Below the pieces are notes generated by a model. That model made no database searches. It had not been told where the DNA came from and saw nothing but the letters and a program-made list of their open reading frames with translations. The position numbers and the translations under genes were made by a program. From assembly GCA_001602415.1 (NCBI GenBank), contig CP012155.1:744001-808000 (forward strand): a DNA stretch of 64,000 nucleotides, written 5' to 3'. Shown piece after piece: positions 33,590-43,148 of the stretch. The stretch comes from Bacteroidetes bacterium UKL13-3 (GTDB taxonomy: Bacteria; Bacteroidota; Bacteroidia; UKL13-3). Position 1 is the stretch's first letter, and each line of letters begins with the position of its first letter.

Positions 33590-35263
33590 TTATTCAATCT
33601 GATTTTTTGTTGTTAGGTTTTTGCTGATGATTTGTGCTTTGGATACTCCGTTGTACTCAAAAATAAGATATTCTTGTTGTTCAAACATGACTCCTGTTTG
33701 TAGGAATAATTTAAAGTCGAATGTTATAGGAACAATAACATGCCGATACTTATGATGATTAAGAGAGTGGTGTTTTATTAGTGCTGTTTTTGTAACTCTG
33801 TCTATCTCCGTTAAATATTGAATCTGTGGTTTTATTTTAGCCTGAAGGTAATAGTCAATAGCTATTAATTGTTGCAGAACTTTATCCTCATGGAAGGCTT
33901 CTTTGGAGTATGCAGTAATCAAATTGTACACATCATTTAAGGTGTGTTTGTGAAAGTCTTTATGTTTACCGAAGTATTTACCCAAACCCAAAAGGAAATC
34001 AAAAATACTATACTGTTGTGATACGTATTTTAGTGTATGAATTGCACGTTTTTTATTCCAGTAAATTTCCAATGCTTCTTCAAGCAATGTAATTTGATAT
34101 AACTCATCTCTTGTTAAATAGTTACTTTCAATAATTTGATAGGGAGGAAGAGGATCAAAAATGTAGCCATGTTCCTTATATTTTTGCCTTACGGGCGTTC
34201 CTCTTAAAAATTTGAGAAAACCCAGTTGAAGTTCCGGAGGGTAAAGTTTAAATACTTCTTCAATACTGTATTTAATATCAGCCCATTCATCAAGTGGCAA
34301 ACCAACAATTAAATCCAAATGCATTTCAATTTTATTATCAAGTTGTTTGATAACGGCACTTGTTTTATCAAAATTCTGTTTGCGGCTAACCTGTAAATTG
34401 GCTTTTTGATTGACGGTTTGAATACCAATTTCAAAACGGAATAAACCTTCAGGCACATGCTCCTGAATATACTTTACAATATCAGGATGAACAATATCGG
34501 CTGTAATTTCAAATTGAAACACGTTTCCGGGTTTGTGGTGTTCAAGAATGAAGTTGAACATATCAATGGTAAAATCTTTTTTAACGTTGAATGTTCGATC
34601 TAAAAACTTAATTACCCTGCCATGATTCATCAAATACAATAAGTTGGATTTAATGTCTTCAATAGGAAGTGTACGTACTTTATTATCTAAACTTGCTAAA
34701 CAAAACTCGCATTTATACGGGCATCCACGAGAGGTTTCGATATAACATACCTTGTTGTATAAATCTTCGGGAGCATCATTTTTATATGGATTGATACCTC
34801 TGTAATTCTCCAAATCAAACATCACCTGCTTAGGCAACAGTTTAATTTCTTCTCCATTTTTGTAAACTAAATTTCCAACAGATTCAATATTGGGGTAGGC
34901 ATCTAAAAATTCAGCAAACGGAATTTCACCCTCTCCTAAAATAATGTAATCAACCTCTGGTAACGTAATTACATCATTGTATTCGTAGCTAACCTCTGGC
35001 CCTCCCAACATAATTTTGATGTTAGGATTCAGTTTTTTTAATGCACGTGCTGTTGCTAAAGTTTGGGTGATATTCCATATATAACAACTGAATGCCACTA
35101 CATCAAAGTCCTTATACTTTTCAGCAATATCATTCGGATTTTCTTTAATCGTAAATTCTCTCCAATCAAGTCCCTCGCGATGCTTATTTAATTCGTACAA
35201 CAACCGAATGGCTAAGTTGAGGTGTATATATTTAGCGTTTAAAGTGGTAAGTAAAACTTTCAT
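33590..35263 (-). CDS. cobalamin-binding-domain radical SAM protein (DUF4080-type)
   Basis: A 557-residue protein. The N-terminal 130 residues form a B12-binding-like Rossmann domain (KVLLTTLNAKYIHLNLAIRL, then VVAFSCYIWN and IMLGGPEVSYEY). The radical SAM core starts with ETSRGCPYKCEFCLASLD, the CxxxCxxC cluster motif. The C-terminal 180 residues match the DUF4080-type extension. The ATG at 35263 is preferred because it starts right at the first beta strand (MKVLLTTLN); an upstream ATG at 35317 adds an unlike segment. Members are common in anaerobes and in this phylum, but the reaction is not known. Confidence 0.85.
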   Translation of the reverse strand: MKVLLTTLNAKYIHLNLAIRLLYELNKHREGLDWREFTIKENPNDIAEKYKDFDVVAFSCYIWNITQTLATARALKKLNPNIKIMLGGPEVSYEYNDVITLPEVDYIILGEGEIPFAEFLDAYPNIESVGNLVYKNGEEIKLLPKQVMFDLENYRGINPYKNDAPEDLYNKVCYIETSRGCPYKCEFCLASLDNKVRTLPIEDIKSNLLYLMNHGRVIKFLDRTFNVKKDFTIDMFNFILEHHKPGNVFQFEITADIVHPDIVKYIQEHVPEGLFRFEIGIQTVNQKANLQVSRKQNFDKTSAVIKQLDNKIEMHLDLIVGLPLDEWADIKYSIEEVFKLYPPELQLGFLKFLRGTPVRQKYKEHGYIFDPLPPYQIIESNYLTRDELYQITLLEEALEIYWNKKRAIHTLKYVSQQYSIFDFLLGLGKYFGKHKDFHKHTLNDVYNLITAYSKEAFHEDKVLQQLIAIDYYLQAKIKPQIQYLTEIDRVTKTALIKHHSLNHHKYRHVIVPITFDFKLFLQTGVMFEQQEYLIFEYNGVSKAQIISKNLTTKNQIE

Positions 35264-35395
35264 ACAAGCTGCAAAGATAGGTGATTCCTTGAATTCTGTT
35301 AATGTATCAAAATGCATTAGGGTTAAATATGTATGTTGTTTGGTTTGAAGAATAACATCTGTGAATTATGTAACAGCTATGCGCAGCATCTAAAC

Positions 35396-35433
35396 TATCT
35401 TTGATAAGTTAATCAGCGTTCTACTCTGATTAA
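35396..35433 (+). promoter_or_regulatory. promoter core and leader hairpin of the signalling operon
   Basis: TATCTTTG at 35396-35403 is an exact TAnnTTTG core. Just downstream, TTAATCAG (35409-35416) and CTGATTAA (35426-35433) form an 8-bp perfect inverted repeat with a 9-base spacer. It is followed by the purine-rich AAGGAAAGG before the TTG start at 35449. The repeat may be an operator or a translational hairpin. Confidence 0.45.
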
Positions 35434-35448
35434 GGAAAGGAACTCAAT

Positions 35449-36009
35449 TTGAAATTATACATCAAGTATATGGTTAGCAATCGCTGCAAAATGGCAGTTA
35501 AGGAAGAATTGCGAAAACTTGGATTGCATTTTATTTTGGTAGAGCTTGGTGAAATTGAAATTATGGAGGATATGTCGGATGACCTTCGTAGTATTTTCAA
35601 AGCCGCACTCCATGAATCTGGGCTAGAATTAATAGATGATAAACGGGCTGTATTGATTGAGAGGGTTAAGAATATCATTATTGAAATGATTCATCACTCA
35701 GACGAGGTGCCAAAGGCTAACATGTCTGATATTTTGAGTACAAAGCTTAATTACAACTACACTTATTTAGCAAATCTTTTCTCTGAGGTTCAAGGAACAA
35801 CCATTGAACAGTTTGTTATTTTACACAAAGTAGAACGCATAAAAGAACTCATTATTTATGATGAACTCAATATCACCGAAATTGCTTGGAAGATGAATTA
35901 TAGTAGCGTGGCTCATTTGTCCAATCAGTTTAAAAAAATAACAGGACTTAGTCCAACACATTTTAAGCAATTAAAGGATAAAAGACGCAGCCCAATAGAG
36001 GATTTATAG
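35449..36009 (+). CDS. AraC-type transcription regulator with HMA-like N-terminal domain
   Basis: A 186-residue protein. The C-terminal 90 residues are an AraC/XylS double helix-turn-helix (LSTKLNYNYTYLANLFSEVQG, LNITEIAWKMNYSSVAHLSNQFKKITG, LSPTHFKQ). Residues 1-80 look like the ferredoxin-like fold of heavy-metal-binding domains; the MVSNRC stretch resembles MxCxxC with its first Cys replaced by Ser. The TTG start at 35449 is chosen because it gives the conserved KLYIKYMVS strand and follows a purine-rich RBS; the ATG at 35470 would remove it. It heads an operon with the hybrid kinase (18-base gap). Confidence 0.82.
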   Translation: MKLYIKYMVSNRCKMAVKEELRKLGLHFILVELGEIEIMEDMSDDLRSIFKAALHESGLELIDDKRAVLIERVKNIIIEMIHHSDEVPKANMSDILSTKLNYNYTYLANLFSEVQGTTIEQFVILHKVERIKELIIYDELNITEIAWKMNYSSVAHLSNQFKKITGLSPTHFKQLKDKRRSPIEDL

Positions 36010-36027
36010 TAGCTCACTTATCACATC

Positions 36028-38646
36028 ATGGAAACACGAAAAGACGAAATACAATATACCCGAGAGATCATTAATATAAGTTTCGATTCATACATCATAA
36101 CTAATATTAATGGAGATATTGTGGATGTAAATCAATCTTTCTGCTTAATTACTGGCTTAGAACGTGAACAATTAATCGACACTTCTTTCTTCAACTACTT
36201 TACTGATTTTAAAGAGGTAAAAGCAGTGTTTGAAAAACTATTGTTAAATGAATCAGTTACCAATTCATTGCATACTATTAAACAAGTAGGCGGATTTCAA
36301 ACAGAGGTTTTGTTAAACGGCACAGTTCACAGAAACGAATTGGGTGGTTTGCAAGGTGAAGTTATTGTTGTGAGAGCAATTGCTGAACAAAAATGGGCGA
36401 TTGATCTGCGAAATGCCAATAAGGAGCTAGCTTTCCAAAATAGTGAAAAAGAGAAACGAGCCGCAGAGTTGGTAATTGCAAATAAGGAACTTGTTTTTCA
36501 AACAGGAGAAAAAGAGAAGCGAGCCGCAGAGTTGGTAATTGCAAATAAGGAACTTGTTTTTCTAACAGAAGAAAAAGAGAAGCGATCCGCAGAGTTGGTA
36601 ATTGCAAATAAGGAACTTGTTTTTCTAACAGAAGAAAAAGAGAAGCGAGCTGCAGAGCTGGTAATTGCCAATTATGCTCGGAGCATCATTGAAGCCAGTT
36701 TAGATCCACTATTTACCTTAACACCCGATGGTAAAATTATGGATATCAATAATGCATCGGTTAGGGTTACTGAGGTTTCTAGGGAAAAGATGATAGGTAC
36801 AAACTTTATCAATTATTTTACTGAACCAAATAAAGCAAAAGAGGTATATGAGCAAGTTTTTGCGAATGGTTTTGTAGCCGATTATCCTCTTACGATAAGA
36901 GACGGAAAATTAACAGATGTTTTATTTAATGGCTCTGTATATAAAGATGAGCAAGGGGATATTTTGGGTATTGTTGTGGTAGCAAGAGATATAACAGAAC
37001 AAAAGAGGAATGAAAGGGAATTAACAGAAGCCAAAATTTTTGCCGAGCTGGCAACCGGAATTTCAGAGGAAGCAAAAGGAAAAGCGGAGTTAGCTACACG
37101 TATCGCTACCGATGCAGTTAAAGCAAAGCAACAGTTCTTGTCCAACATGAGTCACGAAATCAGAACGCCCATGAATGCGATTATCGGTTTTACAAAAGTG
37201 TTACTCAAAACAGACCTATCATCCAAACAAACAGAATATTTGAATGCTATTAAAACAAGTGGCGATGCATTAATTGTTCTGATTAATGATATTTTAGATC
37301 TAGCCAAAGTTGATGCAGGAAAAATGACGTTTGAAAAAGCCCCATTTAGGTTGGCTGCTTCAATTTCTTCAATGGTTCATTTGTTCGAAACAAAAATTCA
37401 AGAAAAAAATCTTGAGATAGTTAAAGAATTTGATCCGAATATCCCCGAAGTGCTTGTTGGCGACTCCGTGCGTTTGCATCAAATTATTTTAAACTTAATG
37501 AGTAACGCTGTTAAGTTTACCTACAAAGGAAAGATTACTATATCTGTAAAACTCATCAGTGAGGATGATAAAAAAGTGAAAATAGAATTTGCTATAGCCG
37601 ATACAGGAATAGGTATTTTAGATAGTAAGATGGAAAAAATTTTTGAAAACTTCCAACAAGCATCCAGTAATACATCTCGATTGTTTGGTGGCACAGGATT
37701 GGGTTTGGCTATTGTGAAACAGTTGGTTGAATCACAAGGTGGACATATTCATGTGAAGAGTGAAATTATGGAAGGATCGGTATTTAGTTTTAGCCTAGAT
37801 TTTGAAAAAACAACAGAAAAAGCTGAACCAGAAACTGAGTACATTGAGAGAGAGCAAGATATGAAGGGTATTAAGGTTTTGGTAGTTGAAGATATTGCAC
37901 TTAATCAATTGCTGATGAAAACCCTTTTGGATGATTTTGGATTTGAAAGAGACATTGCGGCAAACGGCAGGTTAGCTATTGAAAAGTTGGAAAATCAAGC
38001 ATATGATATTATTTTAATGGATTTACAAATGCCCGAGATGAATGGATTTGAGGCAACTGAGTATATTCGAAAGGTGATGAAATCAACCATCCCTATTATT
38101 GCATTAACAGCAGATGTAACTACAGTTGATTTATCGAAATGTATGGCAGTAGGCATGAATGATTATATAGCTAAACCTGTTGATGAAAAATTATTGTATA
38201 CAAAAATAATTACCCAAGTGCGAAAGTCATCAGTTATAAAATTTGCTGCTGCCGAAATAGTTGATATACCACAGACAGCAAAATTAAAACATACCGATTT
38301 GTCGTATTTAATCAAACGAACAAAATCCAATCCATTGTTAATGCTCGAAATGATTCAATTATACCTCGAGCAAACACCGCCATTAGTTATTACAATGAGG
38401 CGGAGTTTAGAGCAAAAAGATTGGAATGCTCTTCAGGCGGCTGTTCATAAATTAGGCCCCTCTTTTTCGATAATGGGTATTAGCAAACATTTTGAAACTA
38501 TGGCTCATAAAGTTCAAGAGTTTGCCAGTAAGTTGGAACAAATGGATGGAATATCTTATATGGTTTTGGAGCTTGAGAAAGTATGCCTTGAATCATGCAA
38601 CGAGCTGAAGGAGGAGTATCATAGAATTAAAACGAAACAACAATGA
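36028..38646 (+). CDS. hybrid sensor histidine kinase (PAS-coil repeats-PAS-HisKA-HATPase-REC-Hpt)
   Basis: An 872-residue cytoplasmic kinase with no membrane helices. The order is: PAS (about 10-125); four near-identical 21-residue coiled-coil units ending KEKRAAELVI (about 130-213); PAS (about 215-330); HisKA with FLSNMSHEIRTPMNAIIGF; HATPase_c with LMSNAVKFTYKG, DTGIGIL and GGTGLGLAIVKQL; a receiver with ILMDLQMPEMNG; and a C-terminal Hpt domain with HKLGPSFSIMG. It therefore carries a complete internal phosphorelay. It sits between an AraC regulator and a single-domain receiver (overlapping by four bases), the likely output partners. The signal sensed is unknown. Confidence 0.95.
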   Translation: METRKDEIQYTREIINISFDSYIITNINGDIVDVNQSFCLITGLEREQLIDTSFFNYFTDFKEVKAVFEKLLLNESVTNSLHTIKQVGGFQTEVLLNGTVHRNELGGLQGEVIVVRAIAEQKWAIDLRNANKELAFQNSEKEKRAAELVIANKELVFQTGEKEKRAAELVIANKELVFLTEEKEKRSAELVIANKELVFLTEEKEKRAAELVIANYARSIIEASLDPLFTLTPDGKIMDINNASVRVTEVSREKMIGTNFINYFTEPNKAKEVYEQVFANGFVADYPLTIRDGKLTDVLFNGSVYKDEQGDILGIVVVARDITEQKRNERELTEAKIFAELATGISEEAKGKAELATRIATDAVKAKQQFLSNMSHEIRTPMNAIIGFTKVLLKTDLSSKQTEYLNAIKTSGDALIVLINDILDLAKVDAGKMTFEKAPFRLAASISSMVHLFETKIQEKNLEIVKEFDPNIPEVLVGDSVRLHQIILNLMSNAVKFTYKGKITISVKLISEDDKKVKIEFAIADTGIGILDSKMEKIFENFQQASSNTSRLFGGTGLGLAIVKQLVESQGGHIHVKSEIMEGSVFSFSLDFEKTTEKAEPETEYIEREQDMKGIKVLVVEDIALNQLLMKTLLDDFGFERDIAANGRLAIEKLENQAYDIILMDLQMPEMNGFEATEYIRKVMKSTIPIIALTADVTTVDLSKCMAVGMNDYIAKPVDEKLLYTKIITQVRKSSVIKFAAAEIVDIPQTAKLKHTDLSYLIKRTKSNPLLMLEMIQLYLEQTPPLVITMRRSLEQKDWNALQAAVHKLGPSFSIMGISKHFETMAHKVQEFASKLEQMDGISYMVLELEKVCLESCNELKEEYHRIKTKQQ
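36415..36666 (+). repeat. four 63-bp direct repeats in the hybrid kinase gene
   Basis: Units encode ANKELVFQTGEKEKRAAELVI with small changes; the last three are nearly identical in DNA. They form an extendable signalling helix between the two PAS domains. Unequal recombination could change the copy number without breaking the frame. Confidence 0.85.
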
Positions 38647-39077
38647 GCGAACATAGCGACATAAAAATATTTTTAGTTGACGATGATGCAGTATTTCTAA
38701 AGGCTCTTGAGATTGACTTTTTGAGTAACGAAAAATTCAATATTGAAACATATCCAACAGGGGAATTATGTGTTCTTAATTTGGATAGAAATCCTGATGT
38801 TGTTATTCTCGACTATCAACTTGATGGTATCCATAAAAGAGCCATGAATGGTATTCAAACACTGGATAAAATAAAAGCATTTAATCCAGATATTCCTGTA
38901 GTTATTCTTTCGTCACAAGATAAGATTGAAGTGGCAGTTAATTGCATGCACCACAAGGCTTTTGACTATGTTGTAAAAAGCGAAACCGCCTTTTTTCGTT
39001 TGCAAAAAATAATTCCTGCAATATTTAAGTTGAAAAAACTAGAGAAGCAGTTAAAGTGGTATATGGAAAGAATGTAG
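38643..39077 (+). CDS. single-domain response regulator
   Basis: A 144-residue receiver domain (IKIFLVDDDAVFLKALEID, phosphoacceptor Asp in VVILDYQLDG, VVILSSQDKIEVAV, YVVKSE). The C-terminal helix is followed by a short basic tail (KKLEKQLKWYMERM). No output domain is present. The start overlaps the kinase stop (ATGA), so the two are translationally coupled, and this is the likely acceptor from the kinase's Hpt domain. Confidence 0.92.
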   Translation: MSEHSDIKIFLVDDDAVFLKALEIDFLSNEKFNIETYPTGELCVLNLDRNPDVVILDYQLDGIHKRAMNGIQTLDKIKAFNPDIPVVILSSQDKIEVAVNCMHHKAFDYVVKSETAFFRLQKIIPAIFKLKKLEKQLKWYMERM

Positions 39078-39102
39078 CACAAGGGTATTTAAGCTCTCGC
39101 AA

Positions 39103-40053
39103 CTAACGCCAACGGCTGTTACGCCAATCTTTTTGTTGAAGTTTTGAGTGAAAGGTCCATGCAACAATTCTACTGATTTTTTGCCCTTGTGCCATTTCAA
39201 TTAGTTTGGTTTCGACTGCATTCACTTCTTCAAGCTTTTTAAATATGGATGCCAACGTGGTTTGTTTTGAAACTAAACTGCTAAACCATAAGCATTGTTT
39301 AGAAAACATCACGCTCTCCGAAATCATGCTTTGTATAAATAATTTTTCGCCTCCATTGCACCACAGTTCGTTTGTGCTTCCGCTAAAGTTTAATGCAGCT
39401 TTGTTCAGTAATTGTTTGCCTGTAAGGTTTCTCACTTTTCGCAAATTTGCCATTCGAGCTTCCTCCGCACTTGCATGAAACGGTGGATTACATAACACAA
39501 AATCAAACTTCTCCTTGGGATGTATAATTCCCTGGAAGATTTGTGATGCATTGGGTTGGTGACGTAAAAAAATGGAATCAGCTAGGGGGTGATTATGATC
39601 TAAAACATGTTGCGCATGTTCCAATGCCTTCTTATCAATATCCGAACCTACAAATTGCCAATCATAAACTTGATGACCAATGAGCGGATACACACAGTTT
39701 GCTCCAACACCAATATCCAATCCTTTTACTGAACTGCCTCGGGGAATATTTCCTCCATTACAAGCTGCCAGTATATCGGCTATATAATGAACATAATCCG
39801 ACCTTCCGGGTATGGGCGGACAAAGATATTGACTAGGTAAATCCCAGTAAGTAATATTGTAAAAATGTTTAAGTAATGCTTTGTTTAGTGTTTTTACAGC
39901 AATGGGATTTGAAAAGTCAATCGACTCATCTCCAAACTTATTGCGCGCCACGAATGGAGTTAGCTCATTGCAAGCTTTTGTTAACGCAGTAAAATCATAA
40001 CGTTCATTGTGAACATTGCGTGGGTGTAGTTCATTTTTATGAGGCTGTTGCAT
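39103..40053 (-). CDS. rlmF: 23S rRNA (adenine-1618 N6)-methyltransferase
   Basis: A 316-residue SAM-dependent methyltransferase. The N-terminus (HPRNVHNERYDFTAL, then NYTYWDLP-like ITYWDLPSQYLCPPIPGRSDYVHY) is diagnostic of RlmF. The SAM motif VKGLDIGVGANCVYPL, FVGSDIDKKALEHA, and the catalytic DFVLCNPPFHAS follow. It lies 5 bases after the pseudouridine synthase gene, so two rRNA-modification enzymes share an operon. Confidence 0.93.
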   Translation of the reverse strand: MQQPHKNELHPRNVHNERYDFTALTKACNELTPFVARNKFGDESIDFSNPIAVKTLNKALLKHFYNITYWDLPSQYLCPPIPGRSDYVHYIADILAACNGGNIPRGSSVKGLDIGVGANCVYPLIGHQVYDWQFVGSDIDKKALEHAQHVLDHNHPLADSIFLRHQPNASQIFQGIIHPKEKFDFVLCNPPFHASAEEARMANLRKVRNLTGKQLLNKAALNFSGSTNELWCNGGEKLFIQSMISESVMFSKQCLWFSSLVSKQTTLASIFKKLEEVNAVETKLIEMAQGQKISRIVAWTFHSKLQQKDWRNSRWR

Positions 40054-40058
40054 GTTTG

Positions 40059-41000
40059 TTATCTCCCGCTCCTGCGGCCTCCTTGTTTATTGTTAGATTT
40101 ACTTGCTGGTCGTCTGTTGCGATTATCCTGATTGTTGCGACTTGATTTTGGAGCATTACGCTTTGAAGAACCAGTTGTATTGTTTTTACGTGAATCGGTT
40201 GTTTTGGAATGAGGAGAGTGATTTGTTTTGGTAGTAGTTGTTGTTTTTTTTGTGCCGGTTTTTGATTTTTTTACATCATCCGAAACAGAACTTTCAATTA
40301 AACTGTAGAGCGTGTTCATTTCTGTTTCGGTTAAATCACGCCAATCACCCAACGGTAGACCTTTTAAGCTGATGTTCATAATTCGCACACGTTCTAATTT
40401 GGTTACTTCATAGCCGAAGTATTCACACATCCTGCGAATCTGTCTGTTTAATCCTTGCACCAAAACAATGCGAAATACAGTAGGGCCCTCTTGCACAATT
40501 TTACATTTGCGCGTAGTAACGCCCATCATCGGAACCCCGTTGGCCATCCCTTGTATTACAGCTTCGGTTAAGTGTTTGTTTACGGTAACAACATATTCTT
40601 TTTCGTGGTTATTTCCCGCCCGCAATATCTTGTTAACCATATCTCCATTATTGGTTAAAAAAATGAGTCCTTGTGAGTCCTTATCTAATCTTCCAATGGG
40701 GAAAATACGTTTACTATGGTTCACAAATTGTACAATATTATCCCTCACACCTTCTTCTGTAGTAGAGGTAACTCCTATGGGTTTGTTTAGTGCAATGAAA
40801 ATAATATCCTCACCTTCTCGTGGCTCAAGATCATGTCCATTTACCCTAACCCGATCACCTACTTTTACCTGATCACCTATACTTGCTCTACGTCCGTTAA
40901 TAAAAACATGCCCTTGTTCAATATATCGATCTGCCTGGCGCCTCGAACATAAGCCGCTTTCACTAATGAATTTATTTAGACGAATGTTTAACGATTGCAT
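40059..41000 (-). CDS. rluF: 23S rRNA pseudouridine synthase, RluF/RluB type
   Basis: A 313-residue protein. The S4 RNA-binding domain ([24 protein letters not shown]) is followed by a catalytic domain with [11 protein letters not shown], then [20 protein letters not shown] (catalytic Asp) and [17 protein letters not shown]. The last 80 residues are a low-complexity basic tail rich in Lys, Thr, Asn, Arg and Ser, as is common in this phylum. The family assignment is firm; RluF rather than RluB is likely but not certain. Confidence 0.88.
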   Translation of the reverse strand: MQSLNIRLNKFISESGLCSRRQADRYIEQGHVFINGRRASIGDQVKVGDRVRVNGHDLEPREGEDIIFIALNKPIGVTSTTEEGVRDNIVQFVNHSKRIFPIGRLDKDSQGLIFLTNNGDMVNKILRAGNNHEKEYVVTVNKHLTEAVIQGMANGVPMMGVTTRKCKIVQEGPTVFRIVLVQGLNRQIRRMCEYFGYEVTKLERVRIMNISLKGLPLGDWRDLTETEMNTLYSLIESSVSDDVKKSKTGTKKTTTTTKTNHSPHSKTTDSRKNNTTGSSKRNAPKSSRNNQDNRNRRPASKSNNKQGGRRSGR

Positions 41001-41060
41001 GGCGCAATTTAAGAGATTTGGTTGATTAAGTGATTAGGTTGATTGAGTTGAATCAGGGAA

Positions 41061-41645
41061 ATGTGCAGATGTGAGAATGTGAAGATTTGCAGATGGAGGA
41101 TTATTTATTGAGTGGAATACCATCTTCAGTCAGCAAGGCGCTGCCTGAGCTCCACGAAGTGGAAAGGTCGAAGGCAGCTGTGCGTTGGAGCGTATAGATG
41201 AGTGATTAGTTAAATGTGCAGATGTGAGAATGTGAAGATTTGCAGATGGAGGATTATTTATTGAGTGGAATACCATCTTCAGTCAGCAAGGCGCTGCCTG
41301 AGCTCCACGAAGTGGAAAGGTCGAAGGCAGCTGTGCGTTGGAGCGTATAGATGAGTGATTAGTTAAATGTGCAGATGTGAGAATGTGAAGATTTGCAGAT
41401 GGAGGATTAAATAATGAGTGGAATACGATCTTCAGTCAGCAAGGCGCTGCCTGAGCTCCACGAAGTGGAAAGGTCGAAGGCAGCTGTGCGTTGGAGCGTA
41501 TAGATGAGTGATTAGTTAAATGTGCAGATGTGAGAATGTGAAGATTTGCAGATGGAGGATTATATAATGAGTGGAATACGATCTTCAGTCAGCAAGGCGC
41601 TGCCTGAGCTCCACGAAGTGGAAAGGTCGAAGGCAGCTGTGCGTG
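41061..41645. repeat. 153-bp tandem repeat, about 3.8 copies, each with a hairpin
   Basis: Copies begin at 41061, 41214, 41367 and 41520 (period exactly 153), the last cut short at about 41645. They are nearly identical; small changes include ACCATC to ACGATC after GAGTGGAAT. Each contains GCTGCCT and AGGCAGC enclosing TCCAC-GAA-GTGGA, a two-level hairpin (first copy 41140-41178). No gene is seen in 41001-41735. The preceding bases (41020-41060) are GATTAAGTGATTAGG-type low complexity. Confidence 0.93.
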
Positions 41646-41677
41646 GTGACCTTGATAAACCCAGATTTACAAGAAAC

Positions 41678-41717
41678 ACAGAAGCCACCTCGAATCTTAA
41701 TTTGAGATGGCTTCTGT
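41678..41717 (-). terminator. terminator of the phosphohexomutase gene
   Basis: ACAGAAGCCACCTC (41678-41691) pairs with GAGATGGCTTCTGT (41704-41717), 14 bp with one G-U-type mismatch and a 12-base loop. It lies just after the stop of the minus-strand gene. The strand call rests on position; no long T-run follows. Confidence 0.7.
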
Positions 41718-41735
41718 AGTGAATATAAAATTGAA

Positions 41736-43139
41736 TTAAGCGAGAATGGTATGTTTACACGCTTGTAAAATTGCTTCTGCTTTTTCTTGTGTTGACGATT
41801 CGCTATAAACACGCAATACAGGTTCTGTTCCGCTTGCACGAATCATTACCCATTCACCGTTTCCTAAATGGAACTTGAATCCATCCAAATCTTCTACTTT
41901 TTCAATGGTGTAGTTGCCGAATGATGCGTATTTACCGGCTTTGCAATTAGCTAATACTGTTTGTTTAATTTCTTCGGTAATGTGTAAATCAATACGACCC
42001 ATGGCAAAACTTCCAACCACATCATATACTTCCTGAATCAAATCGTCAAGACTCTTGCCTGTTTTGGCCATAAACTCCCATAAGGTTAAACCAATCCAAA
42101 TACCATCACGTTCCGGAATAAAACCTTTGATGGCAATTCCACCACTTTCTTCACCACCTACCAATACGTTTTCTGTAACCATTTTTTCACAGATGTATTT
42201 GAAGCCAATTTTGGTGATTTCAATATCTAAACCATATGCTTTTGCAAGAGCTGTAATTTTAGAAGTTGCACTAAAAGTAGTGATAACTTTACCGCTCATA
42301 CCTTTGTATTTGTGCAGGTAATGTACCAGCAACAAAATGATATGGTGCGAATCCACAAACTCTCCTTTTTTGTTGTACAACCCAATACGATCAGCATCCC
42401 CATCGGTTACCAATCCACAATCAATATCTTCACTTTCCTTAATTAACTCACTGAATTCAGTAAGGTTTTTATGAATAGGCTCAGGTGCTTGTCCATCAAA
42501 TCCTGGATTTTCTTCACAATGCAAAAAGGTGATATCGGGGAACAACCTCCGCATTGCATTTTGCCCAGCACCATACATAGCATCGTAGGCAAATTCCATC
42601 CCGCTGTTTTGAATTGCAGCTAAATCAAATTTACTTTTTACTTCTTCAACATACATGGTTTCTAAATCCACATATTCAATCATCTTGGATTGCACCAATG
42701 TTTCAATGGATGAAAGGGTAGCGGTAACGGTGTTGGGAATGGCATTTTCTACTTCATCAATTACAGCCGGACTGGAAGGTCCTCCGTAATGTGCTTTGAG
42801 TTTAAAACCATTGTATGCCGGTGGATTGTGGCTTGCGGTGATGATGACACCTAAAGCCGCATTGTGCTTTACAGCCCCCAAACTAATCATGGGTGTAGAT
42901 ACAAATCCTTTGGCGAGTTTTACCTTAATACTATTGGCACACATAATTTGTGCAACGGTTTCGGCAAACAACTCACCTGCAAAACGACAATCGTGGCCCA
43001 ATACAATGTTTAAATTATTGGGGTGATTTTTTTTGATGTAATCGGCTGTTCCTTGTGCAACGCGTTTGACGTTGTCAACAGTAAATTCTGCGGCAATAAT
43101 ACCGCGCCAACCATCTGTTCCGAATTTTATTTGATACAT
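41736..43139 (-). CDS. phosphoglucomutase/phosphomannomutase family protein
   Basis: A 467-residue alpha-D-phosphohexomutase that moves phosphate between C1 and C6 of a hexose. The active-site phosphoserine is in VIITASHNPPAYNGFK; the metal loop is GLVTDGDADRIGLY; the sugar-binding loop is VGGEESGGIAI; the phosphate-binding end is MIRASGTEPVLRVY. Substrate (glucose, mannose or glucosamine phosphate) cannot be fixed from these motifs. It starts 9 bases after a DUF5615 toxin-like gene on the same strand and could be cotranscribed. Confidence 0.92.
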   Translation of the reverse strand: MYQIKFGTDGWRGIIAAEFTVDNVKRVAQGTADYIKKNHPNNLNIVLGHDCRFAGELFAETVAQIMCANSIKVKLAKGFVSTPMISLGAVKHNAALGVIITASHNPPAYNGFKLKAHYGGPSSPAVIDEVENAIPNTVTATLSSIETLVQSKMIEYVDLETMYVEEVKSKFDLAAIQNSGMEFAYDAMYGAGQNAMRRLFPDITFLHCEENPGFDGQAPEPIHKNLTEFSELIKESEDIDCGLVTDGDADRIGLYNKKGEFVDSHHIILLLVHYLHKYKGMSGKVITTFSATSKITALAKAYGLDIEITKIGFKYICEKMVTENVLVGGEESGGIAIKGFIPERDGIWIGLTLWEFMAKTGKSLDDLIQEVYDVVGSFAMGRIDLHITEEIKQTVLANCKAGKYASFGNYTIEKVEDLDGFKFHLGNGEWVMIRASGTEPVLRVYSESSTQEKAEAILQACKHTILA

Positions 43140-43148
43140 AGTTTTACG

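Noticed and set aside
41061-41645. CRISPR-like or rRNA-spacer repeat
   Set aside because: The whole 153-base period is repeated, with no variable spacers, and no RNA gene homology is visible.
41585-41839. 84-codon minus-strand frame across the mutase stop and repeat edge
   Set aside because: It is a different phase of the mutase gene running into repeat DNA; no coding signature.
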